Shown here one piece after another: positions 10,978-20,920 of a DNA stretch of 64,000 bases. Location of the stretch: positions 694,501 to 758,500 of the forward strand of contig JAPTOF010000010.1 of assembly GCA_028554755.1 (NCBI GenBank), given 5' to 3'. The translations under genes and the position numbers were made by a program. Within the stretch, counting starts at the first letter, position 1. Each line of letters opens with the position of its first letter. The notes beneath the pieces were generated by a model, which saw only the letters and a program-made list of their open reading frames with translations, was not told the origin of the DNA and ran no database searches. Source of the stretch: Cordia subcordata (lineage: Eukaryota; Streptophyta; Magnoliopsida; Boraginales; Cordiaceae).

Positions 10978-12461
10978 TCTAAGTACTTAACTGAACCTGA
11001 GGTTGACGAACATGAATAGGATATTTTAACTAATTATCACCCTGAATTGCAAATAAGTTTAATTCTCCCAATTTTTATGGTTGATTTTTGCGATTGTTTT
11101 TTCTTTTAATTAATTTAGTTTATTAATTTTCTTTTCAATTTAGTTTAACTGATAGTTGACTTTCTCTCATGATTTAATTTAGTTGTTTTAAATTCTTTTA
11201 TTCTTAGTTTAATTTATTTCTTTTCAAATTTTGACAATAATCCCGATTCCCCATAGTTCAACCCTCAAGTTGCATTTGGATGATTAAAAAGGATAAATTT
11301 TATTATAATATGATTGATTGATTGAACCGTTATTATTTGGCCATACAACGACGTCATCAAATCATCTTATAATAAGCTTATACCAAACAGAATATTAGTT
11401 TAAAAAATGTACGTATTAGTTGATCAACCTAGTTTCCTCGTTATTTATTACTAAACACGTTCTTGGATTTATTGTTGTCTCTTTTTCTCTATTTTTATTT
11501 TGGTGAAATGTGCATGGATGGTGGATCTGAATAGTTTGGTTTAATGGTTTTGGATCTATATGATTAACAAGATGTGAGTTTTTCTTTTAGTGATGAGAAA
11601 TTCAAATTATAAATCTCATGGTTTAATTACTCCATTCTTATCCATATAAATCAGTCTAGACTTAGTGTCGACGTGAACCATTAAGGTTGAGACGTAAACA
11701 AGTTGATCATCTTTGTTATGTTTGACATGTGTATGAAAATTATGAATCTCGATTCGCAAATTGGGCTGGATTCGAAACAATTCTATTGAAAAGTGTCCAA
11801 CATATTAAGTTGATTACTATTATAAGTTTAGTTGAACTATGACAGGTAATCATCTTGTCTTATTAATTACATATTGTTACTTTGTAACATGGGCATGTAC
11901 CTGTATTTGCTTGCTTTTTTCTTTTTGGGTCAAGCTGTATTTGCTTGTTACGATAAAACGTTGAGATGCTCAATTAAGAAGAAGCTTCAATTTTTTAGGA
12001 GATGAGCAACATAGAAGGCCTTCCAAAGTACTATAGTATTACTCTGCCAAGATGTCTTCCAGTAGCAAAAACTGAATGCGGAAAGTACGGAAAAACATCT
12101 CATAATGTATTTAACTAGAAAATAGATTATGCTCCTGCGGGAGTATTTATTTGTTATGGAATCTCAGGTGCTACCATGCACAAGTTATCCAAGAGTTTAC
12201 ATAACAACTGAAAGTAAATAATTGCACACACTTTGCTCCATTATTGGATTTTGTGCTCAAGGTTGGAGTTACAAACGGAAGTATGAAGGGCAGAGAGGTG
12301 TTCGAGTTTAGAGTTACAAAACAGAAGTACGGAATGTAAGAGAGGTGTGCTAAACAGAAAACAACATCCAAGGAGATTTGCTACTGCATTCAGAACAGGA
12401 CATTCGAAGAGCTGGTGGCAACGGTGAAAGTCTTTCTCCGAATCTGTTTCTTCTTTCAGAA
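10978..12461. other. Intergenic AT-rich region, 3' flank of the NLR gene
   Basis: No gene recognised. 12171-12460 probably contains the 3' untranslated region of the minus-strand NLR gene and includes an imperfect tandem duplication of about 60 bp (12255-12345, GAGTTACAAA...GAGAGGTGT units). Confidence 0.35.
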
Positions 12462-12653
12462 TTACAGCTCGTCCTTTGCAACCTTATCAATCAATCCATT
12501 CCGTCTGCTTGAGACTCTGGAAACATGTCCAGTATAAGCTGGAGACAATTCTGTTGCATTGTCAACCAAGCTTGCCCCAGCAGTGGGCTGTGTGCTAGAG
12601 GAGGCTCCTGGATGAACTTCCGGGGCAGGTGCTGTAGGAGACAATTTTGTCAT
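12462..12653 (-). CDS. Candidate terminal exon of the NLR-zinc-finger gene
   Basis: An open exon with acceptor TTGATCAG at 12655-12654 joins exon 3 in phase 0. It encodes 63 residues rich in Pro, Ser, Thr and Ala (LSPTAPAPEVHPGASSSTQ), then a basic stretch VSRVSSRRNGLIDKVAKDEL and a stop. The composition resembles the disordered C-terminal tails of plant CCCH zinc-finger proteins, consistent with capture of the 3' end of such a gene. The last four residues are KDEL, but no signal peptide is present in the predicted protein, so ER retrieval is unlikely. The full model (16635-13842, 13751-13618, 13337-13272, 12653-12462) encodes 1061 residues. This exon rests only on phase, splice site and composition. 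Confidence 0.45.
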   Translation of the reverse strand: MTKLSPTAPAPEVHPGASSSTQPTAGASLVDNATELSPAYTGHVSRVSSRRNGLIDKVAKDEL

Positions 12654-13271
12654 CTGATCAACCAGAACAGCAGTGAGTACTACAACAGTAGCAACTTACA
12701 TGTTGTACCGATATAGATCCAGAAAAAGAATCTCGTACTTCCAAGATAAACAAGAAGACAAATTGTAGCATACCTTATTCTGGCTTATATATATATATAC
12801 ATATTTTTTTTGTATTAGCAAAAACAGTAATCCTACAAAAATACTGCCCGAAGTGTCACATGAACAACACAAGATTGTGTCAACAAATCAAGACAGTGAC
12901 ACACAGTTGCGTAGCAAAAAAGTGACACAATTACGTTGAAGTGGGACTCGTATACAGAGGATTTATCATAGACGAAGATGTGATCCAAAATTAGACATGG
13001 ATAAGCTTGGTCTTTTACAATAGACAGAAAATAGATGCATGTTAAAATAGAAACATCATGTGAGTGTGGTCGCCTAGTGTATGATACCCAGCATTGCCAA
13101 ACTAAAAGGTCACAGCATCATCCCCTCTCAAAATGTGTCATGCAACACCAGCAATGAGAAGAGAAAGAATCGTTGTAGAGCAGAATCGAGCAAATGCATG
13201 TTCCCAGTGCCAACTATTTTGCAAGCATTGTGACTTCCAAAACCTAATCGGAGACGATGACACAATCATAC

Positions 13272-13751
13272 CTGGCAAATAGGTTGACCCACCCGTTCCG
13301 GGCACCCTGTTCCACTTGCGCTCGTAGCACCCATAGCCTGTTAATATAATCCAAAAAATAAGTGAATGCAATGCAAGATATTACGGAAGGTTTTGCCTTA
13401 TTCTAGTAAGATCTTCAGGAATTGGATTTTTCCCAATTTATGCTATTCCCAACTGCATAGAGCTCGACTCGGTACTCAAATTTTACCACCACAAAAACTC
13501 AAAAGACTTTACACATGAATGAACTGAACATTACTAAACGAAATTGCACATGATTAAACTAAATCATCACACAATCTTACGCAACCCATTGATTTGAAAA
13601 TAAATTAACTATCTTACCTTGCTACAGTCCGTGGGATGATAAAAGTGACAGCAAGCACCGCAACAACAGAAGCCAGTCCTCAAGTAATACTTACAATCGT
13701 CTTCGTTGAGCTGTTCCCGGCACAATTTGGGCCCATTTTCAAGGCTTAAAT
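13272..13751 (-). CDS. CCCH zinc-finger exons fused in phase to the NLR (integrated domain)
   Basis: Exon 2 is 13751-13618, with acceptor TTACAG and donor AAG|GTAAGA. Joined to the one leftover base of the NLR exon it stays open for 45 codons. It contains C-K-Y-Y-L-R-T-G-F-C...C...H-F-Y-H-P, an exact C-X8-C-X5-C-X3-H finger with the YYLRTG and HP signatures of plant ZFN-type RNA/DNA-binding proteins. Exon 3 is 13337-13272 (acceptor AACAG, donor CCAG|GTATGA) and adds 22 codons ending CPERVGQPICQ. That is the linker that precedes the next finger in ZFN proteins, and both exon ends appear to match ZFN exon boundaries. The next finger itself is absent or decayed. Inference: a CCCH gene fragment was captured downstream of the LRR. 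The alternative is an unspliced relic beside the NLR. Confidence 0.7.
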
Positions 13752-13841
13752 CTGTAATTGACAAGAAAAACCATTCAAACAACAAAAAAATTCACACTAA
13801 GTTAAACACATACAAGTTTGAAAAAGTTTAACAACTCATAC

Positions 13842-16635
13842 CTGGCAGCCTAGTTTGTCCTCCTGTTCTTAGTTGTAACAGAGTAAGATCTCCAGACAAG
13901 ATTGTAGATGGATCGTACTCCTTCTCGTTGAACTCAATACACTCCAGCAATCTCGCTTTACGCAAGAGTCGATTTGGCAGAGCTTTCAACTTTGGGCATT
14001 TATTTATTATTAGCCGACGAAGACATGGCATCACTTGAACAGTATTATTATCACCTATGTCTTCCCACTCCTCCCATTGTTTGTTGACAACAAATTGTAA
14101 CTCCTCCAGCTTCGGGAATGCAATTTCTGGTTGAGGAGGCGGCGATGATTCGTTTATTATTTTCAAAAATGACACATCCAGTTGCTTTAGTTTTGAAAAG
14201 TTTCTAATTTGAAGCTTTTCAAGCTGGGGTAGTATTCCTAGATGCGGCAAGGACGTCATCTTGAAGAAATGCATGAGAGCCAGACGTTTAAGATTGCTGA
14301 GGCTTGTGATCCATTTAGGGAGCTGGGTTCCCCCATAACGGCGAAAAGTTAGCCTTGGCAAGTCTGGACATGGTTCGAGAGCTTCCATAACGACATCATT
14401 TTCTTTCACCTCGAAAGAAAAGGTCAATGATTGGATGTCCCTCTTTGATTTGAGATCTGCAAGACTTGCTGTTGCACTGTCCAAATCATCCATTATAGTG
14501 ATTTCTAGGAAACCTTGAAGCTTGTTTAAGAATTCAAGATATTTGAATTCATTGGATTCCTTTCCAACAGAGAAGTAGGGCAATGTTTTTAAATAATTCA
14601 GCTCCCCGATTCCCGTAGGATATTTCATATCGTATACATCATGGATGAGATGTCTCAACTTCGTCAATTTCTCAATTCCGGATGGAAGCACCTTAAGATA
14701 AGAACAACCTTGTAGATTCAAGGTTTGCAAACTTTTCAATTTATAGACAGCTACAGGCAATTCCTTAAGATAAGAACAACCTTGTAGATTCAAGGTTTGC
14801 AAATTTTTCAAATTAGAGACAGCTACAGGCAATTCCTTGAGTTTGTTAAAGCCCAAGCTCAAGTACCTCAAGGTTGTTAAATTTCCTATTTCTTCAGAGA
14901 GTTCTGTTGGACCACCACACCTATCCAACTTTAACACCTTGACAAGTTTTAGGTTCTTAAACAATTGGTCGATGAGGGCCTCCAACTCAAGGTTCTTTGC
15001 GAAAAAGCTACGAAGTCGTGTCATATCCATCTCAGGTAGAGCATCAGGAGCTTTTCCATTACCTAACCAAGTTAGATGATGAACATTTTGATCAGACAAT
15101 GACCCTTGTCTCTTGTCATTGGAAATCATTAAACATTCTCCTCTTCTGAGATATTGTGCAAAATGATGCATAATGGCATGCATTTTACATGAAATCATTA
15201 TTTTTCCCTGATCATCTTCATGATGTTTATAGTCTTGGAAGAAAGAATCCGCAGCTAAATGTTCAAAGTACTTCCTCCCTTCATACTCACCTCTCCGTGG
15301 GTCAAGGTAACCTTGGGCCATCCAGATTTTGATTAGGTCATCAACATTTATCTCCTTACCTTTTGGGAAGACAGCACAATATGAGAAGCATTGCCGCATT
15401 GGAAAGGACAAATTATTGTAACTTGGAAATAGACAGGGAAAAACTTTGGTTTTTACTACTTGTAATTCCCATATGTTACTTTCCATAACTTGTTGCCAAT
15501 CTTCAACGGTGTCTCTATGGTGTAAGTGCCTACCTAAGGCTGTTATAGCTATGGGCAAGCCCTCACATTTTCTTGCTATGCTTCTACCAATGTTTTCTAG
15601 TCTCTCACGTTGGATCTCACTTCGACCAGACAAAGCTACTTGTTGAAACAAAGACCAGCTATCTGACTCAGACAACGCGCCCAAATGAATCGTGGAAGTA
15701 GCACCTGCAGCTCTTGCAACCCTCTTGCTCCTTGTTGTCAATAAGATTGCAGATCCAGGAGCACCATACTGCAGTGCCCTTTTCAAGAGCGACCAGCTCT
15801 CATGGTCATCTAACCATGCATCATCTAAGACAAAAAGGCATCTTTCCCCCAAAGTTGCCATTTTTATTTTCGCTAGTAGCACCTTGCGCGAATCAGAAGT
15901 GGACCTAATTTCATGTTCGTCTAGACATGCTGCAATTTCCCTGAGGACCCCCGCCTCGTCAAAAAGATTGGAAAGGCAAACCCATACTTTTCTTTGAAAA
16001 TGGTCCGTAACTAGATCATTGTCATATACAAGCAGAGAGAGGATGGTTTTGCCTATTCCCCCAGCCCCTGTTATGGACAGAACCGGGATGGCATTTCCTT
16101 CTCCAGCTTGTTGGGACAACAGCTGGTTAAGTAGGGTATCCTTATCAGAAATACGGCCAATTATCTCAAGTTCATCCTGCATGTACCCACTCAATTCATG
16201 TGAATCAATGTCGAAAACAGACTGACCCCATTCTTTTTTGATGGCACCCAACCTTGCATTTAGTTCCTCCACTTTGGAAACTACATCATGAGGCACATCT
16301 ATTTGCGTGAAACCAAAACAAGGGGAGGACTGGTTGAAAAGACATACCCGTTCAGCTGCTGGGCCATCAGTTATGGTTCTCCATTCGTCTAACACATCGC
16401 GGACATTGTACATTAAAATATCTCCGAGGTCCTGCATCCAAGCTGGTCGTTCAGTTCGCGTCCAACTAGTTATTGCCTCCGGTCCAATTAGCTTGAATTG
16501 CGACTCCTTCAGTAGGTTGCGCAAAGTGACGGCCTCTTCTTCGAAGCCTGTAGGCAGTTTAATCTGCCCTTGCGTCCGCATGGATAACAGCTTATTCAAA
16601 CGCCAGGACACCTCAAGAACCATTTCCTCCGCCAT
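13842..16635 (-). CDS. CC-NBS-LRR (NLR) disease-resistance protein, main exon
   Basis: An intracellular immune receptor. One exon encodes 931 residues plus one base, starting MAEEM at 16635. Domains in order: coiled-coil region (1-150, with NVRDVLDEW in place of the EDVID region); NB-ARC with P-loop GAGGIGKT (190-197), kinase-2 LFVLDDAW (267-274), RNBS-B GSAILLTTRS (294-303), GLPI (359-362) and RNBS-D CFSYCAVFP (416-424); then LRRs from about 560 to 915. All nucleotide-binding motifs look intact. The MHD motif reads M485-H486-A487 instead of MHD. The LRR carries an exact-frame 24-residue unit duplication. The exon ends CTGCCAG|GTATGAG. Reading through this donor gives a stop after four codons (935 residues), while splicing leads into zinc-finger exons at 13751 and below. 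Confidence 0.93.
14691..14834 (-). repeat. 72-bp tandem duplication of one LRR unit
   Basis: Two nearly identical 72-bp units (14691-14762 and 14763-14834) each encode a 24-residue LRR of the form LPVAV..LK.LQTLNLQGCSYLK. They differ at only a few bases, which marks a recent in-frame repeat expansion in the likely ligand- or regulation-facing part of the NLR. Confidence 0.9.
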
Positions 16636-17199
16636 GCTAGCTTCTCAAGTTAATTTTGCCGGCCACAATCACGTAAACTTAAAAGGTCCTTTGTGGTGTG
16701 CTCAAAGCTCTGGAAGATCGATACTCACTAGCTTCTTATTGATTTATATGATTGGGACCATGTTTGGAATATCCTCCTTAAAATTTTTTGCTCAACAAGT
16801 CCTCTCTTTCGGTCATTAATAATTGGGATGGAGTCAATAGACAATTATAGTCTTTATTTAAGACCCTTTAATTGCCGCACCTAAATGATTCCATTAGCAA
16901 ACTCACCATCCTAGAAGAGTAACATGGTGCAATAACACGACATAACGTGCAATTTTTCTTCCATGCATCGGGAAGAGTGAACACAAAGATGCCAAAATTA
17001 AAGAATCCAAAAAGAAAAGAAAAAGAAGAAAACCATAATATTGAATAGTAGGACTAGGCCTTATCGTAATAGTCTATTAATGATATGATTAGCTAGGTAT
17101 TGACTTCTTCGCTGTCAATTTGAATACAGCTGTATACTTGTAAGGCTTCACTAAATTATTGAAATCTCAACAACTTCGTGTTCAATGGTTGGTGTGAAG
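16636..17199. other. NLR promoter region and transposon flank
   Basis: No other gene is seen. The region upstream of the NLR start is AT-rich. The right edge carries the left copy of the MULE target-site duplication. Confidence 0.4.
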
Positions 17200-17529
17200 A
17201 CCTAGGAAGGAAAATTTTTATTTTTTTACCCTTATTTTGAAAACTTATAGCAAACTTGCCCTATTTTTAGAAAGTGTTTCAAAAATATCTCTTTGGTAGG
17301 TCACTTACCACTTCTAACGTATTTCTCGATTCCCAAAGGGATATTGTACACCGAAGATGTTTCGGTGGGTCACCTACCAATACGGTAGGTGACTTACCGT
17401 TTTCAATGGCCAAAATTTGAAAAAATTTGAAAAATAAAGGGGTTGCGTCATTAATAAGGTATCGGCGGGTCACTTATCGAAACGGTAGGTGACCTACCAT
17501 TTTGGTTGTTTATCTACCGCTGCGGTAGT

Positions 17530-17558
17530 CCCTTCCCTTCCCTTCCCTTCCCTTCCCA
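17530..17558. repeat. (CCCTT)n microsatellite
   Basis: Five to six CCCTT units near the inner edge of the left MULE terminal repeat. Confidence 0.8.
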
Positions 17559-18228
17559 TTTCCTTCTCCCTTCTTCCGCTCCCCCCGCTATGTTAGTTTG
17601 ATTTTCCCCAAAAAAAAAAAAACCATCTCAAGCCTTTTTTTTTGCAAAAAATTTAATCCCAAGCCTAAGGAATTGCCTCAAATTGAAAGTTTTCTATTTT
17701 TTTTTTTGCATTTTTATTTGTTAAATATTTGTTTTTCGTGTATATATATGTATTGTTCATATGCATATATATGTATATACGTATATGTTACATGCATATA
17801 TGCATATGTATATGTATATTTGTATATGTATGTATTTTGAATTGCATTATTTGTAATAAGCTAAGTAATTTATTTATCTTGTGGAGATAAGAATTTATGA
17901 TATTTTAGATAAATTTGTAATGTAAGAAACTTTTGTATTCACGTTATACCTTTATCTAGTACATTTAAATGGCCCTAATTATGTTCTTCTTGGATAGGCA
18001 AATTATGCCTTTGGCCAATTCCTTCTTATTTTTGTCCTAGAATAAGTGTGTTTTCTGCTTCTCCATGCTACCTATATAATATTCTTGACTAACGGTATGT
18101 CTGCAGTTTCAAATACCCCGAACATCAGTATCGCATCACCGCTCGATCCCGCACCAACAGATGGCCCCATACTTTCAGCATTTACATTCCCAGGGTTTGA
18201 ATTCCCATCCAAGACATCATTTATCGTA

Positions 18229-18545
18229 CTAGGCATCATTCTTGTTCAAGGCCATATCGTCATCTTCTTCACCGGATTCAGACAAAAATGTGTCTATATT
18301 CAAGTCCAGCCTCACACTATGAGATGACCCTACTATGTCAAATGTGCCATATGATGACACATTTAGTATGGAAAATTCTGCCACATTTGTCGCGATGTCG
18401 AACCTTACATCGTTGTAATTTGATGGTTTAACATTCAAGTCGGGTACAACACCATAAAGCTGGAAGTCACTGCTTGGTTGCGGGATGTATACGTCATCTT
18501 TATTTACTTCAATAATAACACGGACATTATTCATGTTATTATGAT
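18229..18545 (-). pseudogene. MULE protein N-terminal fragment, downstream half
   Basis: This continues the frame interrupted by the LTR element. It begins at the target site and contains VRVIIEVNKDDVY, then DLNIDTFLSESGEEDDD, before a stop at 18229-18231. If the LTR element and one ATGAT copy are disregarded, the frame on both sides is continuous. The acidic segment is typical of the region before the zinc-binding and transposase parts of MULE proteins, which are missing here. Confidence 0.55.
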
Positions 18546-18897
18546 TGTTGAAATCAGAAGAAGAAAATATAAAAGAGCAAGCATGGGAAGAGAAATACAT
18601 GTATATTGAATAGGAGTTACCACTAACGGTGGCTCTAAAAAATAAAGATTGATAAGCATTACCTTGTGAATTCTCGATATTCTGTAAATATAGTAGAATA
18701 GCATATTTATAGGCATAATAACTTGGTGACCAAGAGTAGAAGCTAAACTAATAAGATAACTTGGTGACCAAGACTAAAAGCTAGAATAATAAGGAAACCA
18801 ATTGGATTAACTACTTAAACTATAATATTGTCTAATCTAGTACTAATAACTACGAAAATATACTAATAATTAAAATATTCTTCAATTGGGCCCCTTA
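18546..18897 (-). repeat. Left LTR (3' LTR in element orientation)
   Basis: About 352 bp. It aligns throughout with the right LTR except that it has two rather than three copies of a unit of about 35 bp (ACTTGGTGACCAAGACTA). Its outer terminus is TGTTGAAAT. Confidence 0.85.
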
Positions 18898-19129
18898 AAC
18901 TCAAGTGGTCTAACAGAGACCAATTTGAGTTTGATAACTGAATTGCTGAGTAGTCTCCGACGTTGAATAAACAAATCATGTAATGAGTTCATAAAAAATG
19001 AGAAACTGGAACATCTAGAATGCGAAACTAAACTTGAAGATGCTTCTGGTACCAAGAACAAGAACCAAGACTAAAATGTTCAAATAAGCCAAGAACCAAG
19101 AATAAGCGCTCAAACGAGCCAAAAAATAA

Positions 19130-19800
19130 AGAATAGGATTAAGCTCAACGAGAGGCAAATAAGAATCCCGCGAAAAACCAAAAGAACGCCAAGAATGGGA
19201 TTGAGCTCATTTACGCTAAAACAAAAATCCCACAAATCAACAAGTAAGAATGGAATTGAGCTCAAATGAGCTTTAGCAAAAATCTCGCAAAACCAAAAAC
19301 CAAGAATGGGATTGAGCTCAAATGAGCTGTAACAAAAATCTTGCAAAACCAAAAACCAAGAACGGGATTGAGCTCATTTAAGCTAAAGTAGAAAAACCAG
19401 CAAACCCAAAACCGAGATCAGAATGGTCTAAATAACACTGCAGCAGAATGGTGGTAAAAAAAACAAAATCACAATGGTGAGAACAACAAGATTACAATGA
19501 CACATGCCACTAAGATAGTGGCTCTAATACCATGTTGACGAAGACAAGCCATTCTTTGTTGAATATGGCGTGACAACAAAGGTAACTGACTTAGTAACAA
19601 TAGTAAAAGCAACAGTCGTGTCTTTGGAATCTCGCAAAAAACCATAAGAATGCCAAGAATGGGATTGAGCTCGTATAGGCTAAAGCAAAAATCTCGCAAA
19701 CCAACATGCAAGAATGGGATAGAGCTCAAATGAGCTTTAGCAAAAATCACGCAAAACCGAAAACCAAGAATGGGATTGAGCTCGTTCAAACTAAAGCAAA
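19130..19800. repeat. Internal tandem repeats of the LTR element
   Basis: Imperfect units of about 60 bp, each containing a GGGATTGAGCTCA-type core followed by AGCTTTAGCAAAAATCTCGC-like bases, repeat in two clusters (19130-19400 and 19640-19800). The open frames seen here (ELNPILGF repeats) merely reflect this unit. Confidence 0.75.
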
Positions 19801-20271
19801 AAAATCAACAAACCAAAAACCGAGACCAGAATGGTTTAAATAATACTGCAACAGAATAGTGGTAAGAAAAACGAAATTGTAATGGTGATGACAATGAGAT
19901 TACAATGATGCATGCCATTAAGATAGTGGCTCTGATATCATGTTGATGAAATCAAGCCATTCTTTGTTGAATGTGGGCACGGCAACAGAGGTAATTGACT
20001 CAGCAGCAGTAGTAAAAGCAGTAGTCGTGTCTTTGAAGGAATTCATACTAGTTATCAACACTAAATCAATGCAACAGGCAAGGCAAGAAGACCGATTAAT
20101 CAAGCATGGAAAGAAGGGAGCAACCATGCTAACAACTTATCATGACAAATTGAACAAAAAATTCAAGAAAAACCTTGAGCGAACAGTAACCTTACGTGAA
20201 TAGTAACCTCGTGTGAATAGTAACTCTTTTTTTAAAGAAACCTGAATGTCTTGTCTTAGCTCTAGATACTT

Positions 20272-20652
20272 TGTTGAAATTAGAAGAAGAAAATATACAA
20301 GAGCAAGTATAGGAGGAGAAAATACATGTATATTGAATAGGAGTCACCACTAACAGTGGCTCTAAAAAATAGAGATTGCTAAGTACTACATTGTAAATTC
20401 TCGATATTTTGTAAATATAATAGGAGAGCATATTTATAGGCATGATAACTTGGTGACCAAGACTAGAAGCTAGACTAGTAAGATAATTTAGTGAGCAAGA
20501 CTAGAACCTAGATTAAAAAGGTAACTTGGTGAATAAGACTAAAAGCTAGAATAATAAGGAAACCAATTGGATTAACTACCTAAACTATACTATTGCCTAA
20601 TCTAGTACTAATAAATAAGAAAATATATTAATAATCAAAATATTCTTCAACA
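20272..20652 (-). repeat. Right LTR (5' LTR in element orientation)
   Basis: 381 bp, with three copies of the ACTTGGTGA-type unit. It ends TTCAACA and is followed directly by the target duplication ATGAT. Confidence 0.85.
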
Positions 20653-20657
20653 ATGAT

Positions 20658-20920
20658 CACAAGCCATCTGAAACATGTTCATCAGTTCTTCATCATTGTT
20701 GATTGCCGCCTCACTGAAATATGGATACTGTGACTCTACGACCCCCGATTAGAAATGATGACATAACTCAACTATATCAATCCCACAACACAAATTAAGC
20801 TTCTCATAGATGCTATAAACGAGTTCATTGTAAGACGTTTCATGTGTCATTTTGACCTTACATATAGGCTTTGTGGTTTTATAATCGACATCGTAATGAC
20901 CATTGTTTTTTGCCTGCCAT
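20658..20920 (-). pseudogene. MULE protein N-terminal fragment, upstream half
   Basis: The minus strand reads NNGHYDVDYKTTK, then TSYNELVYSIYEKL and INNDEELMNMF, the arrangement of the N-terminal beta-grasp-like domain of plant MULE proteins. One in-frame stop (20751-20749) interrupts it. The reading frame then runs into the target site of the nested LTR element and resumes at 18545 on the other side. Confidence 0.55.

Larger units (their letters stand above)
18546..20652 (-). mobile_element. Non-autonomous LTR retrotransposon nested in the MULE
   Basis: Two direct LTRs, 18546-18897 and 20272-20652, begin TGTTGAAAT and end TTCAACA (right copy). A perfect 5-bp target duplication ATGAT flanks the element (18541-18545 and 20653-20657). 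On the minus strand a primer-binding-like site (TATCTAGAGC) follows the right LTR and a polypurine tract (AAGGGGCCC) precedes the left LTR, so the element is inserted in minus orientation. The interior of about 1.37 kb has no gag-pol. It is made of repeated units of about 62 bp (GGGATTGAGCTCA) and a larger duplicated block (about 19430-19625 and 19830-20035). It resembles a TRIM/LARD-type element mobilised by an autonomous relative. Confidence 0.88.

Noticed and set aside
16307..16819. 170-codon plus-strand open frame opposite the NLR
   Set aside because: Antisense shadow of the NLR coiled-coil and NB-ARC start; no known domain.
18046..18327. 93-codon plus-strand open frame in the MULE
   Set aside because: Antisense to the MULE protein fragment and low in recognisable features.
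19110..19789. Minus-strand frames with ELNPILGF repeats
   Set aside because: Translation of the internal tandem repeats of the LTR element; not a protein family.
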